A stretch of 64,000 bases of DNA from Saccopteryx bilineata (taxonomy: Eukaryota > Chordata > Mammalia > Chiroptera > Emballonuridae): assembly GCF_036850765.1 (NCBI RefSeq), contig NC_089491.1:131742266-131806265 (forward strand). Reading direction: 5' to 3'. A program made the position numbers and the translations under genes. Within the stretch, counting starts at the first letter, position 1. Each line of letters starts with the position of its first letter. Below, piece by piece: positions 46,651 through 59,199 of the stretch. The notes beneath the pieces were generated by a model. It was not told the origin of the DNA. It did no database searches and was given only the letters and a program-made list of their open reading frames with translations.

Positions 46651-47278
46651 CTACTCCACTTCATCACTTTTTGTCCCTAAAGTAACAGTGCCAAACATGT
46701 TTTAGTAAGTGTTACATGAAACAGCAAGAACAAGAAAAAATGAAAGAAAGAAAGGAGGAAGAGAAGAGGAAAGAAGGCAGAAGGAAAGGAGGAAAGTTTC
46801 TGTTTTACAAATAGTTGGGAAACCCTTGATTAATCAAAATTATGTAGGCTTCTTAACTGTAGGACTTCTCAGAAGCTTTAATATAATAATGTGCATTGAA
46901 AGAATATGGTATGAAGAACTTATTTCACGCTAAGAATCTATTTTTTGGGAAGACATGTTATGCGAACAATGTTTTATGAAGTACATTTTGAAGAATGCTA
47001 CTCTTGAGATTTGAAGACTTTCTAGGCAAACTATGTGATCCAGTAAATACTTCACTGTTATTGTCTTTAGGGCAAAGGCTGAGATATAAAGAATGGGAAA
47101 TCCAACCAATTTAAGCTTGCATTTTCATTATCAGGTCTTGGTCAGAATCACAAAAAGTATTTAGGGCAAGGGTAGCCTGAAGCAAAAGACTACTTTAAGA
47201 CAGATAAATGTCTTAAGCTCTTGTTTAATTGTACCTAACATTATGAACTTAATAGAGCTTCCTTACTTTTGTTAACTT
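46651..47278. other. Non-coding stretch with GA-rich tract
   Basis: A purine-rich tract of AAAGAAAG/GGAAAGAAGG lies at about 46725-46797. Nothing else recognised. Confidence 0.4.
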
Positions 47279-47317
47279 TGTGTGTGTGTGTGTGCGCGCG
47301 TGCGCGCGCGTGTGTGA
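47279..47317. repeat. (TG)n(CG)n alternating purine-pyrimidine tract
   Basis: TGTGTGTGTGTGTG is followed by CGCGCGTGCGCGCGCG and TGTGTGTG, an uninterrupted alternation of about 38 bases and the strongest Z-DNA-prone text in the window. Confidence 0.95.
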
Positions 47318-47699
47318 TGCTATGACACAAATGTCACAAATGCCTAATGAGGTTTTAAACTACTTCATAGCTTTAACTCTGGTCTATGTTTTTCCTCTGT
47401 TCTTATGTTTATTATACTGTCTCTGTCCAGAATTAGCATGTATATATTTAATTGATTAATTTGAGTAGGACGGTTTTTAATTTTTTAAAATAAACCATCC
47501 AATAGAATTGTAAAGCTGGACCAATTGACAACTTATTGGGGTTTTATAATGATCAAATAAGATAACATATGAAAATGCTTGTTATTATTTTTATAAAAAT
47601 GCTAATGTGAATTCACGTTGTTTTCAAACTTGTGAACATTTGTACCACCAGTTGTAAACAAGAAACTAGATTTAAAAATTGTCTAATTCCTTGATAACT
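47318..47699. other. Unannotated AT-rich stretch
   Basis: Nothing recognised. Confidence 0.35.
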
Positions 47700-47960
47700 T
47701 TCCAGTCTTCAAGCCCCGCTGGGCCTCTCAACAACAACCTGTGAGAGCTCGGATATTTAAGAGTGGCTTCTCCACACCAGTCTGAAAGCCTGGGTTAGTC
47801 CATTCCCATATTTACGAATTCCTAGCCTTTTTGGTTTGCCTCTTCCCTGCATTCACTTTTTTATTCTCACATGCACATCTGGCTTTCTCTCCTGGATTTC
47901 AAACTCCTTCACAGCCAAAGAGCATGAACTAATTCATCTTTGTGTCCCTTTGTTCTATAT
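47700..47960 (+). repeat. Possible L2 fragment
   Basis: 'ctggatttcaaactccttca', 'cagccaaagagcatgaact' and 'ctttgtgtccctttg' resemble the sense L2 3' part. Weak. Confidence 0.4.
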
Positions 47961-47964
47961 CTGT

Positions 47965-48290
47965 TACTATGTAACAATTTTATCCCTGCACTTAGTGACG
48001 TAAGAGAACAATTATTTTATTCAACTTTATAGTTCTGTGAGTCAGGAATTTGGGGAGGACTTGGTGGGGCACCTCTGGCTTAGGACCGAGTATGGAGCTG
48101 CAGCCAGTTGGTAGCAGGACCTGGGACAATGGGAGTGGGACTGGAGCAGCTGGGGGCTGAATGGGCATCTATCAAACTTCATGTAGTCTCAGGGCTTCTC
48201 CTTGATTCCTCTCCAGATGAGCCTGTTTGGCTTTCTACCATCATGGCATCCAAAAGGCAATAAAACTGCTTATGTGACAGTTGAAAGTTT
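47965..48290. repeat. Ancient interspersed repeat, copy 1
   Basis: 'ctgttactatgtaacaattt', 'attattttattcaactttat' and 'gttctgtgagtcaggaattt' resemble a widespread old mammalian repeat (TAACAAATTACC..TTTATT..CTGTGGGTCAGGAAT). A relative lies at about 57545-58040. I cannot name the family with confidence (LTR-like). Confidence 0.5.
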
Positions 48291-50669
48291 TAATAGAGAG
48301 AATTACTATGAGCAACATCAAAGCTGTCTTGCCTGTTATGACCTTGCTCTGGAAGTTTGATTGCGTCACTTCCACCATTCTCTGTTGGTCACAAGAGTCC
48401 ACCCAATTTCAAGGAGGCAGGAATATAGACCAGAATCCCCAAAGGAGTGTTAAAGATGGGAGTTTATTTGTGATTGGCTTGGAAAACACAATCTCCCACA
48501 CCATTATAATTTTTGAGATGGTGCTTTACAAAAGGTGGGTGCTCAGTAAAACTTTGTAGAATTAATAAAAATAAAAGCAATATTTCTAAAAATGTGGCTT
48601 AAGTGCAAACCAACCCAAAAAATTTAGTTTAAAAGGTTTCACTGCATATCCTGCCCTCACTGTGAAACATATTGCAAATTCAAAAGCATTACGAGAAAGA
48701 TGTCACTAACCCTAATCTGCCCTGTTAACAACAGTCTCTGTAGGCTGGCTCTCTGTGGTATTATTTGTAGAGAAGCCTGCATCCTTTTCTGCTGATCTGT
48801 TTGCAATGAATGTTGAGAATAAGCAGATCTCTATCTTCAGCTTGCTCCATGTAGTCAAACATTTTCCAAAGTCCTACAGACCCTGCTCACATGTGTTCTC
48901 TGTAGCGTTCATCAGCTATGGAAATAAGGAGAGTCATACACTACTGCAGAGAGGGAGAGATGATTTATTAACCCAGTGCATTCCCACTTTGTGGTAGAGA
49001 TAGGCAACAGTGGTGTTGGTCCAACTAATTGGAAGAGATATCACTCAAAGAGATATCATCAAATAGTCACAGGATTATCTGCAATAGAAGGAGTCTTGGA
49101 GATTCTCAATGAACAATCTCAACTGAGGGAGAGGAAATAAAGTTATCTGACATGACAAGTTTGCAAAGCATGTTAGTGCTGCTCTGTCTAACATTGTCTA
49201 TAAGTGCTCCTAATAGGGAGTAAAACAACTTAACTTACGGCTAAAAAAATATGACAAAAAATCAAGGAAGAAAATTTGAGTTTTGAAAACTATGTCATTG
49301 TAGATTCCAGTGGTACTCTAAGCCAGCATTTCAAAAATGGTCTGTGGAAGAAGCTTTGTGCAAGAAAATAGATTTATGAGCTATGCTGAACTAAAAAAAT
49401 ATTAACAGGTGTTTTTACTATTAGACGTCTCAGTGCTTCTAATAACTTAACATTTACTGGGAGTATTTAAAGGACAGTCAAGGAGGTATTTCTGAACCGC
49501 AACCTTTGGTTCAAAAGAATTTCTCAGGAATATTACAGAAAAAACTTTGAGGAACTGAAATCTTTTCCCTATAAGGCTATAACGTATTAAGATTTTAGTA
49601 CTCAGGGGGGCCACAGACAAAATATAGGCTGAGGTATGTGAGGAATTCCCATTTTTCAGAAGGATACTCAAGCAGCCCTTGGCGACATCCCTTTCAAGTG
49701 ATATTTTGCCCAATTTTTCCCCGTATAAATATAATCAATAGGATAGTCAACAAATCTGTAAAAGGACACCATGTCTCCTGAATTAGAAGACTTATTTGGC
49801 AAATGACATTTAACCTAAAGCTTAGAGTTTTAATCATTGGAGATTATTTATAAATTATTTAGGAAAATTTTGACAATGGAGTTAAAATTTCTCCTGTGTT
49901 TTCTAAATTGTAAGACATGTTATCTCTACTCAAGTAAATCCGAACTCTTAGCATTAGAAGAGTTAACAATCAAAAATGACCACAATGATCAACTGCATGT
50001 AGAAATATCCTATTGCTCTGTAACAGAAATTTGAACCTTATGTGCTATGAGGCTGTGGGTATGAGCAGATTACTTAACTAGAGGGTGAGTCTTGTGAACC
50101 ACCAGGCACCTGCAACTCAATAAAGACTTTGTATTATTATTATTAATTTTACATATAGTTGTCTGTGTATTTTATAGAGGTAGATAAGTAAGCTATAATT
50201 GCTTTCAGCTTTGAGTAGTAGAAAACCTTCATAATCATGGATTAGTTAAGTAAAATGATTATTTTGCTCACAAAACAACAAGTCTGGAGATAGCATCCAA
50301 GCCGGTGTAGTGGCAGAAGGATTCCATCCGGGAATCTGGTCTCTTCTCTTGCCCATCTCCACTACCTGCAGCAAATCGATTTTTCCTATGGTCACAAGCT
50401 GGCTGCTGCTTCTGTAGACATTGTAACTGCATCCAGGCAAGCAAAAAGGGAAAGAGCAAAGGATGAATTAAAGGCACATGCCATTTAGGTACATACCTTT
50501 TTTATCAGAAAATTCATATTTTTCTTAAAAGCCCTACCATAGATTTCATCTTTCATCTCTCATCTCATTGGTCAGTACTTTGTCAGATAGCCACCACTGT
50601 AAGTAAAGAAAAAGAATACATACAATCAAGTTTGTTGTTGTTGTTTTTAAAGCCGGGGACATTGCTGCC

Positions 50670-50670
<1 letters not shown>
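48291..50670. other. Unannotated non-coding stretch
   Basis: About 2.4 kb with no repeat, exon or RNA recognised. Short chance frames only. Confidence 0.4.

Positions 50671-50702
<32 letters not shown>
50671..50702. repeat. (AAT)n microsatellite
   Basis: Ten uninterrupted ATA units, next to a GTTGTTGTTGTTTT tract at about 50632-50646. Confidence 0.97.
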
Positions 50703-50703
<1 letters not shown>

Positions 50704-50769
50704 TAGACAGTTCCATTCTGATCCAAAGGAGGGATGTGATTGTTCAGATCTTTCCTTAATAATCACACT

Positions 50770-50811
50770 AACTCTCAGGTGTTCATTATACCTGTGAAAC
50801 ACCTGAGAGTT
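50770..50811. other. Perfect 14-bp inverted repeat with 14-nt loop
   Basis: AACTCTCAGGTGTT (50770-50783) and AACACCTGAGAGTT (50798-50811) are perfect reverse complements. No T-run, TSD or known element accompanies it, so its nature is open. Confidence 0.9.
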
Positions 50812-51500
50812 TGCTAAGTGCCTCTGCCAGCATCCTGTCCCCTGGTCCTAATGAGATAGTCTCATTTGCTTATAGCATTTCTGTTGTGTCATTGATTAGG
50901 CCCCTTCCAACAATGTGAGTTTCTGTAAACTGAGGATCAGAATTTACAGAAATGCTATTTTCATTTGTCTCCCTGTTAATTCTAAAAGTAGATTCCGAGA
51001 GCATCTTTCTGTGTGCATCTGTCAGCCCAAATAATTAGCTTGCAATCATTTAGAAGGTGCCGAGCTAGTTGGTTCTGTGCTAAGAACATACTGAAGTGGA
51101 GGGGAAAGAAAAAGAAAAAAAAAAGAAAGAAAAGACTTGCGCCATCATTGTTCTGTTCTCATTTCACCGCTCATTTCTGACCCTCCCTTTCTGGTTCTGT
51201 AGCTGTTTCTGCAGGGATAATCACCTTAGAGAAAACATCAGAGTTGCAAAATGAGAAAAGAAGTGATGCAGAATTCAGGAAAACCAGCACTTCCTTCCTC
51301 AACCACCATTGAAAATCTCTATAGGTGTTGTGGTTAGTTCTGCATTTTGAAGTCCTAGCAAGACAGAGCCGGTGGTGAGCAGGACTGATGCTTTCTCTCT
51401 GATGTGCATCCATTTCTAAGTGTCTTTCTTACTTGTACTGCTTTCCTTCTTTTCTCATTCCCTTCACAAGAGGAGACAATTGGTAGGGAATCATGGAAGT
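50812..51500. other. Unannotated non-coding stretch
   Basis: An A/G-rich run lies at about 51099-51133. Nothing else recognised before the L1. Confidence 0.4.
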
Positions 51501-51518
51501 AAGAAATGTGAATTCCAG

Positions 51519-52438
51519 AAAAAAAGATGGCAGTGGAGTAGGCGGATGCACAGACACCCAGCTCTCACCACCAAACTGGAATACAAATCAATTTAGGAAA
51601 AATCAGCATGAAAAACCAACTCTGAACTGCAAGAACAGCTCTCAAAAACCTAGGAGCAAAGAAGAAGCCATAACAACCCTGGTAGGAAGCACCTGAATCT
51701 CCCCTGCTTACAGGAATGGAGTGTGGGGGGGGGGGTGAGGCTGAGAGCCCAGAGGGGATCTCACACAAGGGAAAAGAGTAGAAACTACTGCTCACAGCCA
51801 CTTACCTGGCAACCAGGGAGCGAGGTGTGTTGAAAAGACCAGCTTATCTCCCAAGTGGAAAGGAAAAAGAGAGGGACAGACTGTGAGGGGCTAAGGAATG
51901 AAGGAGACGACCTTAAAAAAGCTGACTCATCCATGCTGGAGACGGCCATAGCTGGGGGAGGGAATGAACCTTTCACAAAACAGAGCTGAATTGCTTCCGG
52001 ATCAGAGATCTCCAGACATCTATCCAGCTCCAATCAGCACAACAAGACACAGCTGAAAACAAGAAGTGGGGAGGAGGGGCAGTAACTCAGGTCTCCATGG
52101 AGATCTGAGATACACCTCCCCCTACTGAAGCTGAGAAAACACCCTGCCCCCAGTGAGATTAGTTGACTAAAGATGCCTTCAGAGTCTCAGGTTACACCCA
52201 TCACATTCCTGGATACAGTTTCAAGGAAGCCCCCTGCTGAGATCATTAACAAGACTATCACCTGTTAAGAAAACAAACAAATCAAGACTTCAAAGCTGCC
52301 CAAATCCAAAAGTGGATTACAGATAACAGCTGATACCAACCCAAGAAGACCTAGAAATAACACAACTGAAAACTGGAGGCAGACAACACCAAGCCTAGAC
52401 TCAACCAACCCTACAAATAAAACACCCAAAAACAGATA
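51519..52438 (+). promoter_or_regulatory. L1 5' UTR (internal promoter region)
   Basis: About 920 bases from the L1 start to the ORF1 ATG. Family knowledge: this region carries an internal polymerase II promoter. Here a (G) run of 11 lies at about 51724-51735, with no intact YY1-like motif confirmed. The YY1-type ATGG near the first bases (AAGATGGCAG at 51524) is present and would be expected to set the start site. Confidence 0.7.
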
Positions 52439-53333
52439 ATGAGAAGACAAAGAAGTGCAATCCAAATAAAACCACAAGAGACACCTTTAGGAGATGAACT
52501 GAGTGATATGGAAATAATCAAACTTCCAGATGCGGAGTTCAAAATAATGATTGTAAGGATGCTTAGGGATCTTATAACAACAATGGATGGTCATCATGAA
52601 CACCTAAATAAAGAAATAGCAAGTATAAAAAAGAATCAGTCGGAGATGACAAATACAATATCAGAAATAAAGACCACAATGGAAGGAATTAAAAACAGGA
52701 TAGATAGAGCTGAGGATCGAATCAGCAAGTTGGAGGACAACTGGAATGAAGGCATGAAAGAAGAGAAGAAAAGAGAAAAGAGACTCAAAAAGTCAGAGGA
52801 AACCCTTAGAGAGCTCTGTGACAACATGAAGAGAAATAACATCTGCATCATAGGGGTTCCTGAAGAAGAAGAAAAATAACAAGGGATAGAGACTTTGTTC
52901 AATCATATCATAGCTGAAAACTTCCCTAAATTAATGCAAGAGAAACTCTCACAAGTCCAAGAAGCACAGAGGACTCCATTAAAGAGAAACCCAAAGAAAC
53001 CTACACCAAGACACATCATAATTAAAATACCAAAGCTAAGCGATAAAGAGAAAATATTAAAAGCTGCTAGAGGAAAAAAAGGTTGTCACCTACAAAGGAG
53101 CCCCCATAAGGATGATATCTGACTTCTCAACAAAAACACTTGAGGCCAGAAGGGAATGGCAAGAAATATTCAAAGTAATGCAGAACAAGAACCTACAACC
53201 AAGACTACTTTATCCAGCAAGGCTATCATTTAAAATCAAAGGAGAAATAAAAAGCTTCCCAGACAAAAAACAACTCAAGGAATTCATTACGACCAAACCA
53301 ATGCTGCAGGAAATGTTAAGGGGCCTGTTGTAA
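52439..53333 (+). pseudogene. L1 ORF1 protein (RNA-binding chaperone), broken
   Basis: ORF1p coats L1 RNA as a trimer in the cytoplasm. The frame starts MRRQRSAIQIKPQE; the middle (about 52560-52800) is rich in charged and heptad-like residues (EIKTTMEGIKNRIDRAEDRI), the coiled-coil. The RRM-like part follows with NNICIIGVPEEEE, then the C-terminal part HIIIKIPKLSDKEKIL, RLSFKIKGEIKSFPDK. Two lesions are visible: an in-frame TAA at 52877-52879, and a frameshift near 53090-53115. The usual length is about 300 residues, as here. It ends just before ORF2 (57 bases apart). No function is likely. Confidence 0.9.
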
Positions 53334-53390
53334 ACAGATCAAAGTGGGAAAAGAATATAGCAAAAAAGGAATACACCTTTAAAGAAGAAA

Positions 53391-56300
53391 ATGGCAATAA
53401 ACAACTACATATCAATAATAACCTTAAATGTAAATGGGTTAAATGACCCAATCAAAAGACATAGGGTAGCTGCATGGATAAGAAAACAGGAACCATACAT
53501 ATGCTGTCTACAAGAGACACACCTTAGAACAAAAGACACACATGAAGGTAAAAGGATGGAAAAAACAATTCATGCAAATGGAAATGAAAAAAAAAAGCTG
53601 GGGTAGCGATACTTATATCAGACAAATTGGACTTTAAAACAAAGGATATAGTAAGAGATAAAGAAGGCCACTACATAATGATAAAGGGAGTAATCCAACA
53701 GGAAGGTATAACTATTATAAATATCTATGCACCTAATATAGGAGCAGCTAAATATAAAAAGCAGACTTTGATGTATATAAAGAGCGAGATCAACAGCAAT
53801 ACTATAATAGTAGGGGATTTCAATACCCCACTAACATCACTAGATAGATCCTCAAGAAAGAAAATTAACAAAGAAACAGCAGACTTACTGGAAACACTAG
53901 ATCAACTCAATTTAATAGATATCTTCAGAACCTTTCACCCTAAAGCAGCAGAATATACATACTTTTCAAGTGCTCATGGTACATTCTCTAGGATAGACCA
54001 CATGTTAGGGCACAAAAGTGCTCTCAACAAATTTAAGAAGACTGAAATCATAACAAACACTTTCTCTGATCACAACGGCATCAAACTAGAAATGAACCAC
54101 AACAGAAAAGCTGAAAAATTCTCAAACACATGGAAACTAAATAGCAGGTTGTTAAATAATGAATGGATTAAGATTGAGATCAAAGAAGAAATAAAAAAAT
54201 TCCTAGAAACGAATGACAATGAGCATACAACAACTCAAAATTTATGGGACACAGCGAAAGCAGTACTGAGAGGGAAGTTCATAGCACTACAGGCACACAT
54301 TCAGAAGCTAGAAAAAGCTCAAATAAACAACTTAACCCTGCATCTAAAAGAACTAGAAAAAGAACAGCAAGTAAAGCCCAAATGTAGTAGAAGGAAGGAA
54401 ATAATAAAGGTCAGAGCAGAAATAAATGACATAGAGGCTAAAGAAACAATACAGAGGATCAATGAAACTAGGAGTTGGTTCTTTGAAAAGGTAAACAGCA
54501 TTGATGAACCTTTAACTAGACTCACCAAGAAAAAGAAAAGTGGAGTCAAATAAATAGAAATGAGAGAGGAGAAATAACAACCTGACACAACAGAAATACA
54601 AAATATTATAAGAAAATATTATGAAGAACTGTATGCCAAAAAACTAGACAACCTAGGTGAAATGGACAAATTCCTTGAAACATACAACCTTCCAAAAATC
54701 AATCTGGAAGAATCAGAAAACCTAAGCAGACCGATTACACCAAATGAGATCAAAACAGTTATCAAAAAACTCCCAGCAAAGAAAACTCCGGGGCCAGATG
54801 GCTTCACAACGGAATTCTACCAAATATTCAAAGAAGAACTAACTCCTATCCTTCTCAAACTATTTCAAAAATTCAAGAGGAAGGAAGACTTCCAAGCTCC
54901 TTTTATGAGGCGAGCATAATTCTGATTCCAAAACCAGGGAAAGACAACACAAAGAAAGAAAATTATAGGCCTATATCTCTGATGAATATAGATGCTAAAA
55001 TCCTCAACAAAATATTAGCAAACCGGATCCAACAATATATGGAAAAAATCATACAACATGACCAAGTGGGATTTATTCTGGGGAGGCAGGGCTGGTACAA
55101 TATTCGTAAATCAATCAATGTGATTCATCACATAAACAAAAAGAAGGAGAAAAACCATATGATAATTTCAATAGATGCAGAAAAAGCATTTGATAAAATC
55201 CAGCACCCATTCATGATCAAAACTCTCAGCAAAGTGGGAATACAGGGAACATACCTCAACATGATAAAAGCCATCTATGAGAAACCCACAGCCAACATCA
55301 TACTCAATGGGCAAAAACTAAAAGCAATACCCTTAAGATCAGGAACAAGACAGGGGTGCCCCCTTTCACAACTCTTATTTAACATAGTCCTGGACGTCCT
55401 AGCCACAGCAATCAGACAAGAAGAAGAAATAAAAGGCATTCAAGTTGGAAAAGAAGAAGTAAAGCTATCATTATTTGCAGATGATAGAAAACCCTAAAGT
55501 CTGTCAAAAAAACTACTGGACCTGATAAATGAATTCAGCAAAGTGGCAGGATATAAAATCAATACTCAGAAATCAGAGGCATTTTTATACACCAACAATG
55601 AACAGTCAGAAAGAGAAATTAAGGAAACAATCCCCTTCACAATTAAAACCAAAAAAGTAAAGTACCTAGGAGTAAACTTAACCAAGGAGACTAAAGACTT
55701 GTACTCGGAAAATTACAAAGCATTGATAAAAGAAATCAAGGAAGATACAAACAAGTGGGAGCATATACCGTGCTCATGGTTGGGAAGAATAAACATCATT
55801 AAAATGTCTATATTACCCAAAGCAATCTATAAATTCAATGCAATACCAATTAAAATACCAATGACATACTTCAAAGATATAGACCACATATTCCAAAAAT
55901 TTATATGGAACCAAAAAAGAACACGAATAGCCTCAGCAATCTTAAAAAAGAAGAATAAAGTGGGAGGTATCACAGTTCCTGATATCAAGTTATACTACAA
56001 GGCCATTGTACTCAAAACAGCCTGGTACTGGCATAAGAACAGGCATATAGATCAATGGAACAGAACAGAGAACCCAGAAATAAACCCACAGTTCTATGGA
56101 CAACTGATATTTGACAAAGGAGGTAAGGAAATACAATGGAGTAAAGACAGCCTCTTTAACAAATGGTGTTGGGAAAATTGGACAGCTACCTGCAAAAAAA
56201 TGAAACTAGATCACCAGCTTACACCACTCACAAAAATAAACTCAAAATGGATAAAAGATTTAAATGTAGGCCATGAAACCATAAGCATCTTAGAAGAAAA

Positions 56301-57163
56301 CATAGACAGTAAGCTCTCAGACATCTCTCAGAGCAATATATTTGCTGATTTATCTCTACGGGGAAGTGAAATAAAAGACAGGATAAACAAATGGGACTAT
56401 ATCAAACTAAAAATATAGCACAGCTAAAGACAACAAGAACAGAATAAAAAGACAAACTACACAATGGGAGAACATATTTGACAATACGTCTGATAAGGGG
56501 TTAATAACCAAAATTTATAAAGAACTTATAAATCTCAACATCAGGAAGACAAACAATCCAATCCAAAAATGGGCAAAAGAAATGAATAGACACTTCTCCA
56601 AAGAGGTCATACAGATGACCAATAGGCATATGAAAAAATGCTCAACATCACTAATCATTAGAGAAATGCAAATTAAAACCACAATGAGATATCACCTCAC
56701 ACCAGTCAGAATGGTGCTCATCAACAAAACAACACAGAATAAGTGCTGGTGAGGATGTGGAGAAAAGGGAACCCTCCTGCACTGCTGGTGGGAATGCAGA
56801 CTGGTGCAGCCACTGTGGAAAACAGTATGGAGATTCCTCAAAAAACTGAAAATTGAACTGCCTTTTGACCCAGCTATTCCACTTTTAGGAATATACCCCA
56901 AGGACACCATAGAATGGCTTCAAAAGGAGAAATGCACCCCCATGTTTGTGGCAGCATTGTTCACAATAGCAAAGATCTGGAAACAGCCCAAGTGTCCGTC
57001 AGAGGACAAGTGGATTAAAAAGCTTTGGTGCATATATACTATGGAATACTACTCAGCCATAAGAAATGATGACATCGGATCATTTACAATAACATGGATG
57101 GACCTTGATAACATTATACGGAGTGAAATAAGTAAATCAGAAAAAAAACTAAGAACTATATGA
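53391..57163 (+). pseudogene. L1 ORF2 protein (endonuclease and reverse transcriptase), broken
   Basis: ORF2p nicks DNA and copies L1 RNA by target-primed reverse transcription. The endonuclease part shows LNVNGLNDP, CLQETHL, GDFNTPL and a later TFSDHNG. The reverse transcriptase part shows [19 protein letters not shown] and SLFADD. Lesions: a frameshift in the A-run at about 53586-53597, in-frame TAA at 54551-54553 and 54575-54577, a frameshift near 54895-54925, a short deletion with a stop just after FADD (about 55487-55500), a stop at 56416-56418 and a further frameshift before 56804. The last piece reaches 57163 and carries the usual C-terminal text. Intact L1 ORF2 is about 1,275 residues, and this span (3,773 bases) fits. 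It cannot function. Confidence 0.93.
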
Positions 57164-57228
57164 ATCCATACATAGAAGGGACATAAAAATGAGACTCAGA
57201 GACATGAACAAGAATGTGATGGCATCAG

Positions 57229-57295
57229 GGGTGGGGGGTGTGGGAAGGGGGGATGGGGTGAAGAAGGAGTGAGGGGTTGGGGGAGGGGAGGGGCA
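57229..57295 (+). other. G-rich (quadruplex-prone) tract in L1 3' UTR
   Basis: Runs GGGGTGGGGGG, GGGAAGGGGGG, GGGGTTGGGGGAGGGG. Such a tract is usual in mammalian L1 3' UTRs; here it has many G-runs of 3 or more. Confidence 0.85.
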
Positions 57296-57544
57296 CAAAG
57301 AAAACCAGATAGAAGGTGACAGAAGACAATTTAACTTTGGGGGAGGGGTATACAGCACAATCAAATGTCAAAATAATCTAGAGATGTTTTCTCTCAACAT
57401 ATGTACCCTGATTTATCAATGTCACTGCATTAAATTTAATAAATAAATTTACCAAAAAAAGAAAGAAATGTGAATTTCAGATACAGTTCACTGTTCCCTT
57501 ACTGTGGGTGTGAAGTTGGTAAAATTATGCATAAACTTGCTAGG

Positions 57545-58040
57545 TCTCTATATTGGTTATTTATTGCTAAGTCACAAAATTATTCCCAAATCTAGTGGCT
57601 TAACCCAACAAATATTTATTATCTCACAGTCTTAGTGGCTCAAGAGTCAGGGTGGGGCCTAATTGGGTGCCTCGGGTTCAAGATTTTTAGGAAGGTTCTA
57701 GTCGAGTGACCACGGCCCTCCTGGTGGCCTTCACACATGGCAGCTTGCTTCCCTCCAGAGCAAATGCTCTGAGACGGAGGGTGAGAAAGTGAGCAAGATA
57801 GAAGTCACACTTTTTCTGTGGCCTACACTTGGAAGTGGCATTCCACTGGTTTTGTTATGTCCTGTTAGAAGTCAATCACCAGGACTAGCTTAACTTGAGG
57901 TCAGGGAATTTCCCTAAAGCCCGCATAGTCGGGGGCAGGGATAATGGGAGAGGGCCCTCTCAGAAGTTGCTTTCCTCTGTCTCACTCCCTTTTGTGTAAG
58001 AATCCTACCAGCACTGGAAGCCTATAATCTCATGGTTCTC
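57545..58040. repeat. Ancient interspersed repeat, copy 2
   Basis: 'attgctaagtcacaaaatta', 'ctagtggcttaacccaacaa', 'atttattatctcacagtctt' and 'gtttcattcca'-type end text 'ccactggttttgttatgtcc' resemble the repeat at 47965-48290 in layout. Family not named with confidence. Confidence 0.5.
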
Positions 58041-58154
58041 AGAATATATTTAGAGTTAGTTCTTGGACCGTGAGTGTTGTGAAGTCAGGGACTGTTTCTT
58101 TTTCCTCTACATCCTCAGCACTACCACAGGCCCTAGCCCACAGTGGGTGTTCAC

Positions 58155-58330
58155 GTGTTTCATTCATTTTACTAATACTTATTGATCTCCTACTATGTGT
58201 CATGCCTTGAGGTAGGTACTAGGGATGTAGTAATGACCAAGATAAAAGAAGGTTTTCACTACCATGGAACTTACTATTCTAACAGGAGAAGACAAAGAAT
58301 AAAAAAGCAAACCAATAAATAAACCAGAGA
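58155..58330 (-). repeat. L2 LINE fragment (antisense)
   Basis: 'ttactaatacttattgatct', 'actatgtgtcatgccttgag', 'ggatgtagtaatgaccaaga' and 'catggaacttactattctaa' match antisense L2. Confidence 0.8.
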
Positions 58331-59199
58331 CCATCACACAGATAATGTGTCAGACCAGGAAAAAGTATTTGCAATCTCTACTACATCATTTTAATAATTT
58401 TACTCTATAAGGAGCTGGATACAAATCAGTAAGGAAAAACTAAGCATCCCAGAAAAAGCCGCTTTTAATAAAAAAATTTGAGAAAAATACATTCCATGTC
58501 ACTGTTGTCTAAGAGCTGGAGATTAAAACAATTTATTAATCACTGTCTTTATATTGCTGTGCTGTTATTGTGTTTAATAATCATAGCCAACGTTGTCAAC
58601 AGTTTGGGAAACAGGGCCTTCTCAAAACTCTTGGAAGAAGTAAATACTGATTTTACTATTCTAGAGAGTCCTATAGCATGATGTATCCAAATCCTAAAGC
58701 GAAAATAATTTTTCTGAGTATAGGCTGAGGATGCAGGCTATGGAATCAGCCTGCCTAGGCGAGGGGAGGAGCAGGCTGGTCAGCCGTGGCTTCCTAGTGG
58801 GGGTGACATACAAGCTGAGCAGGTGCTACCAGGGCCATGTGAGGGCTGGGATGGGAAGTGCTGCAGGTGGAGGGGAAGAGATTGTCTGTCCTGGGACAAA
58901 GAAGCAGTGGGCACATTTGGGCACAGGAGGCAGAATGGGAAGCAGAGAGAGAGGGTTTGGCTGATGCCAGACTTCTCCTGGGCAGCTGTCAGCAGACAGA
59001 GCCATCACGAGGACAGGAACACAGGAAGAACTCTCACATTGTGTAGAATGATTAGGGGTTTCCCAGCCCTTCTAACTGTGGCTTGTTTAGGTGAGGTAAA
59101 GTATCTGGAGGTTAAGTTTGCTAATCATGTTTTAGAATTTTCTATATTGTCTGCTTGTGATATGTATTATAGAGAAAATGTATTTTTTAGAAATCTTTC
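58331..59199. other. Unannotated non-coding stretch
   Basis: The 127-codon frame at 58823-59206 has no domain or start support. A G-rich, somewhat coding-like part at 58730-59000 shows no recognised protein. Confidence 0.35.

Larger units (their letters stand above)
51519..57462 (+). mobile_element. Full-length LINE-1 retrotransposon with TSD, about 5.94 kb
   Basis: AAGAAATGTGAATTCCAG at 51501-51518 is repeated with one change at 57463-57480, marking both ends. Order: about 920 bases of 5' UTR beginning AAAAAAAGATGGCAG, ORF1 (52439-53333), ORF2 (53391-57163), and a 3' UTR with a G-rich tract (about 57229-57295), an AATAAA signal near 57438 and a short A-rich tail. The length and the one-base TSD divergence suggest a fairly young insertion. 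Both proteins are broken, so it cannot move itself. Its machinery, from intact relatives, would explain the SINEs here. Confidence 0.97.

Noticed and set aside
53627..54553. 308-codon frame as a stand-alone gene
   Set aside because: It is the endonuclease part of L1 ORF2, interrupted on both sides.
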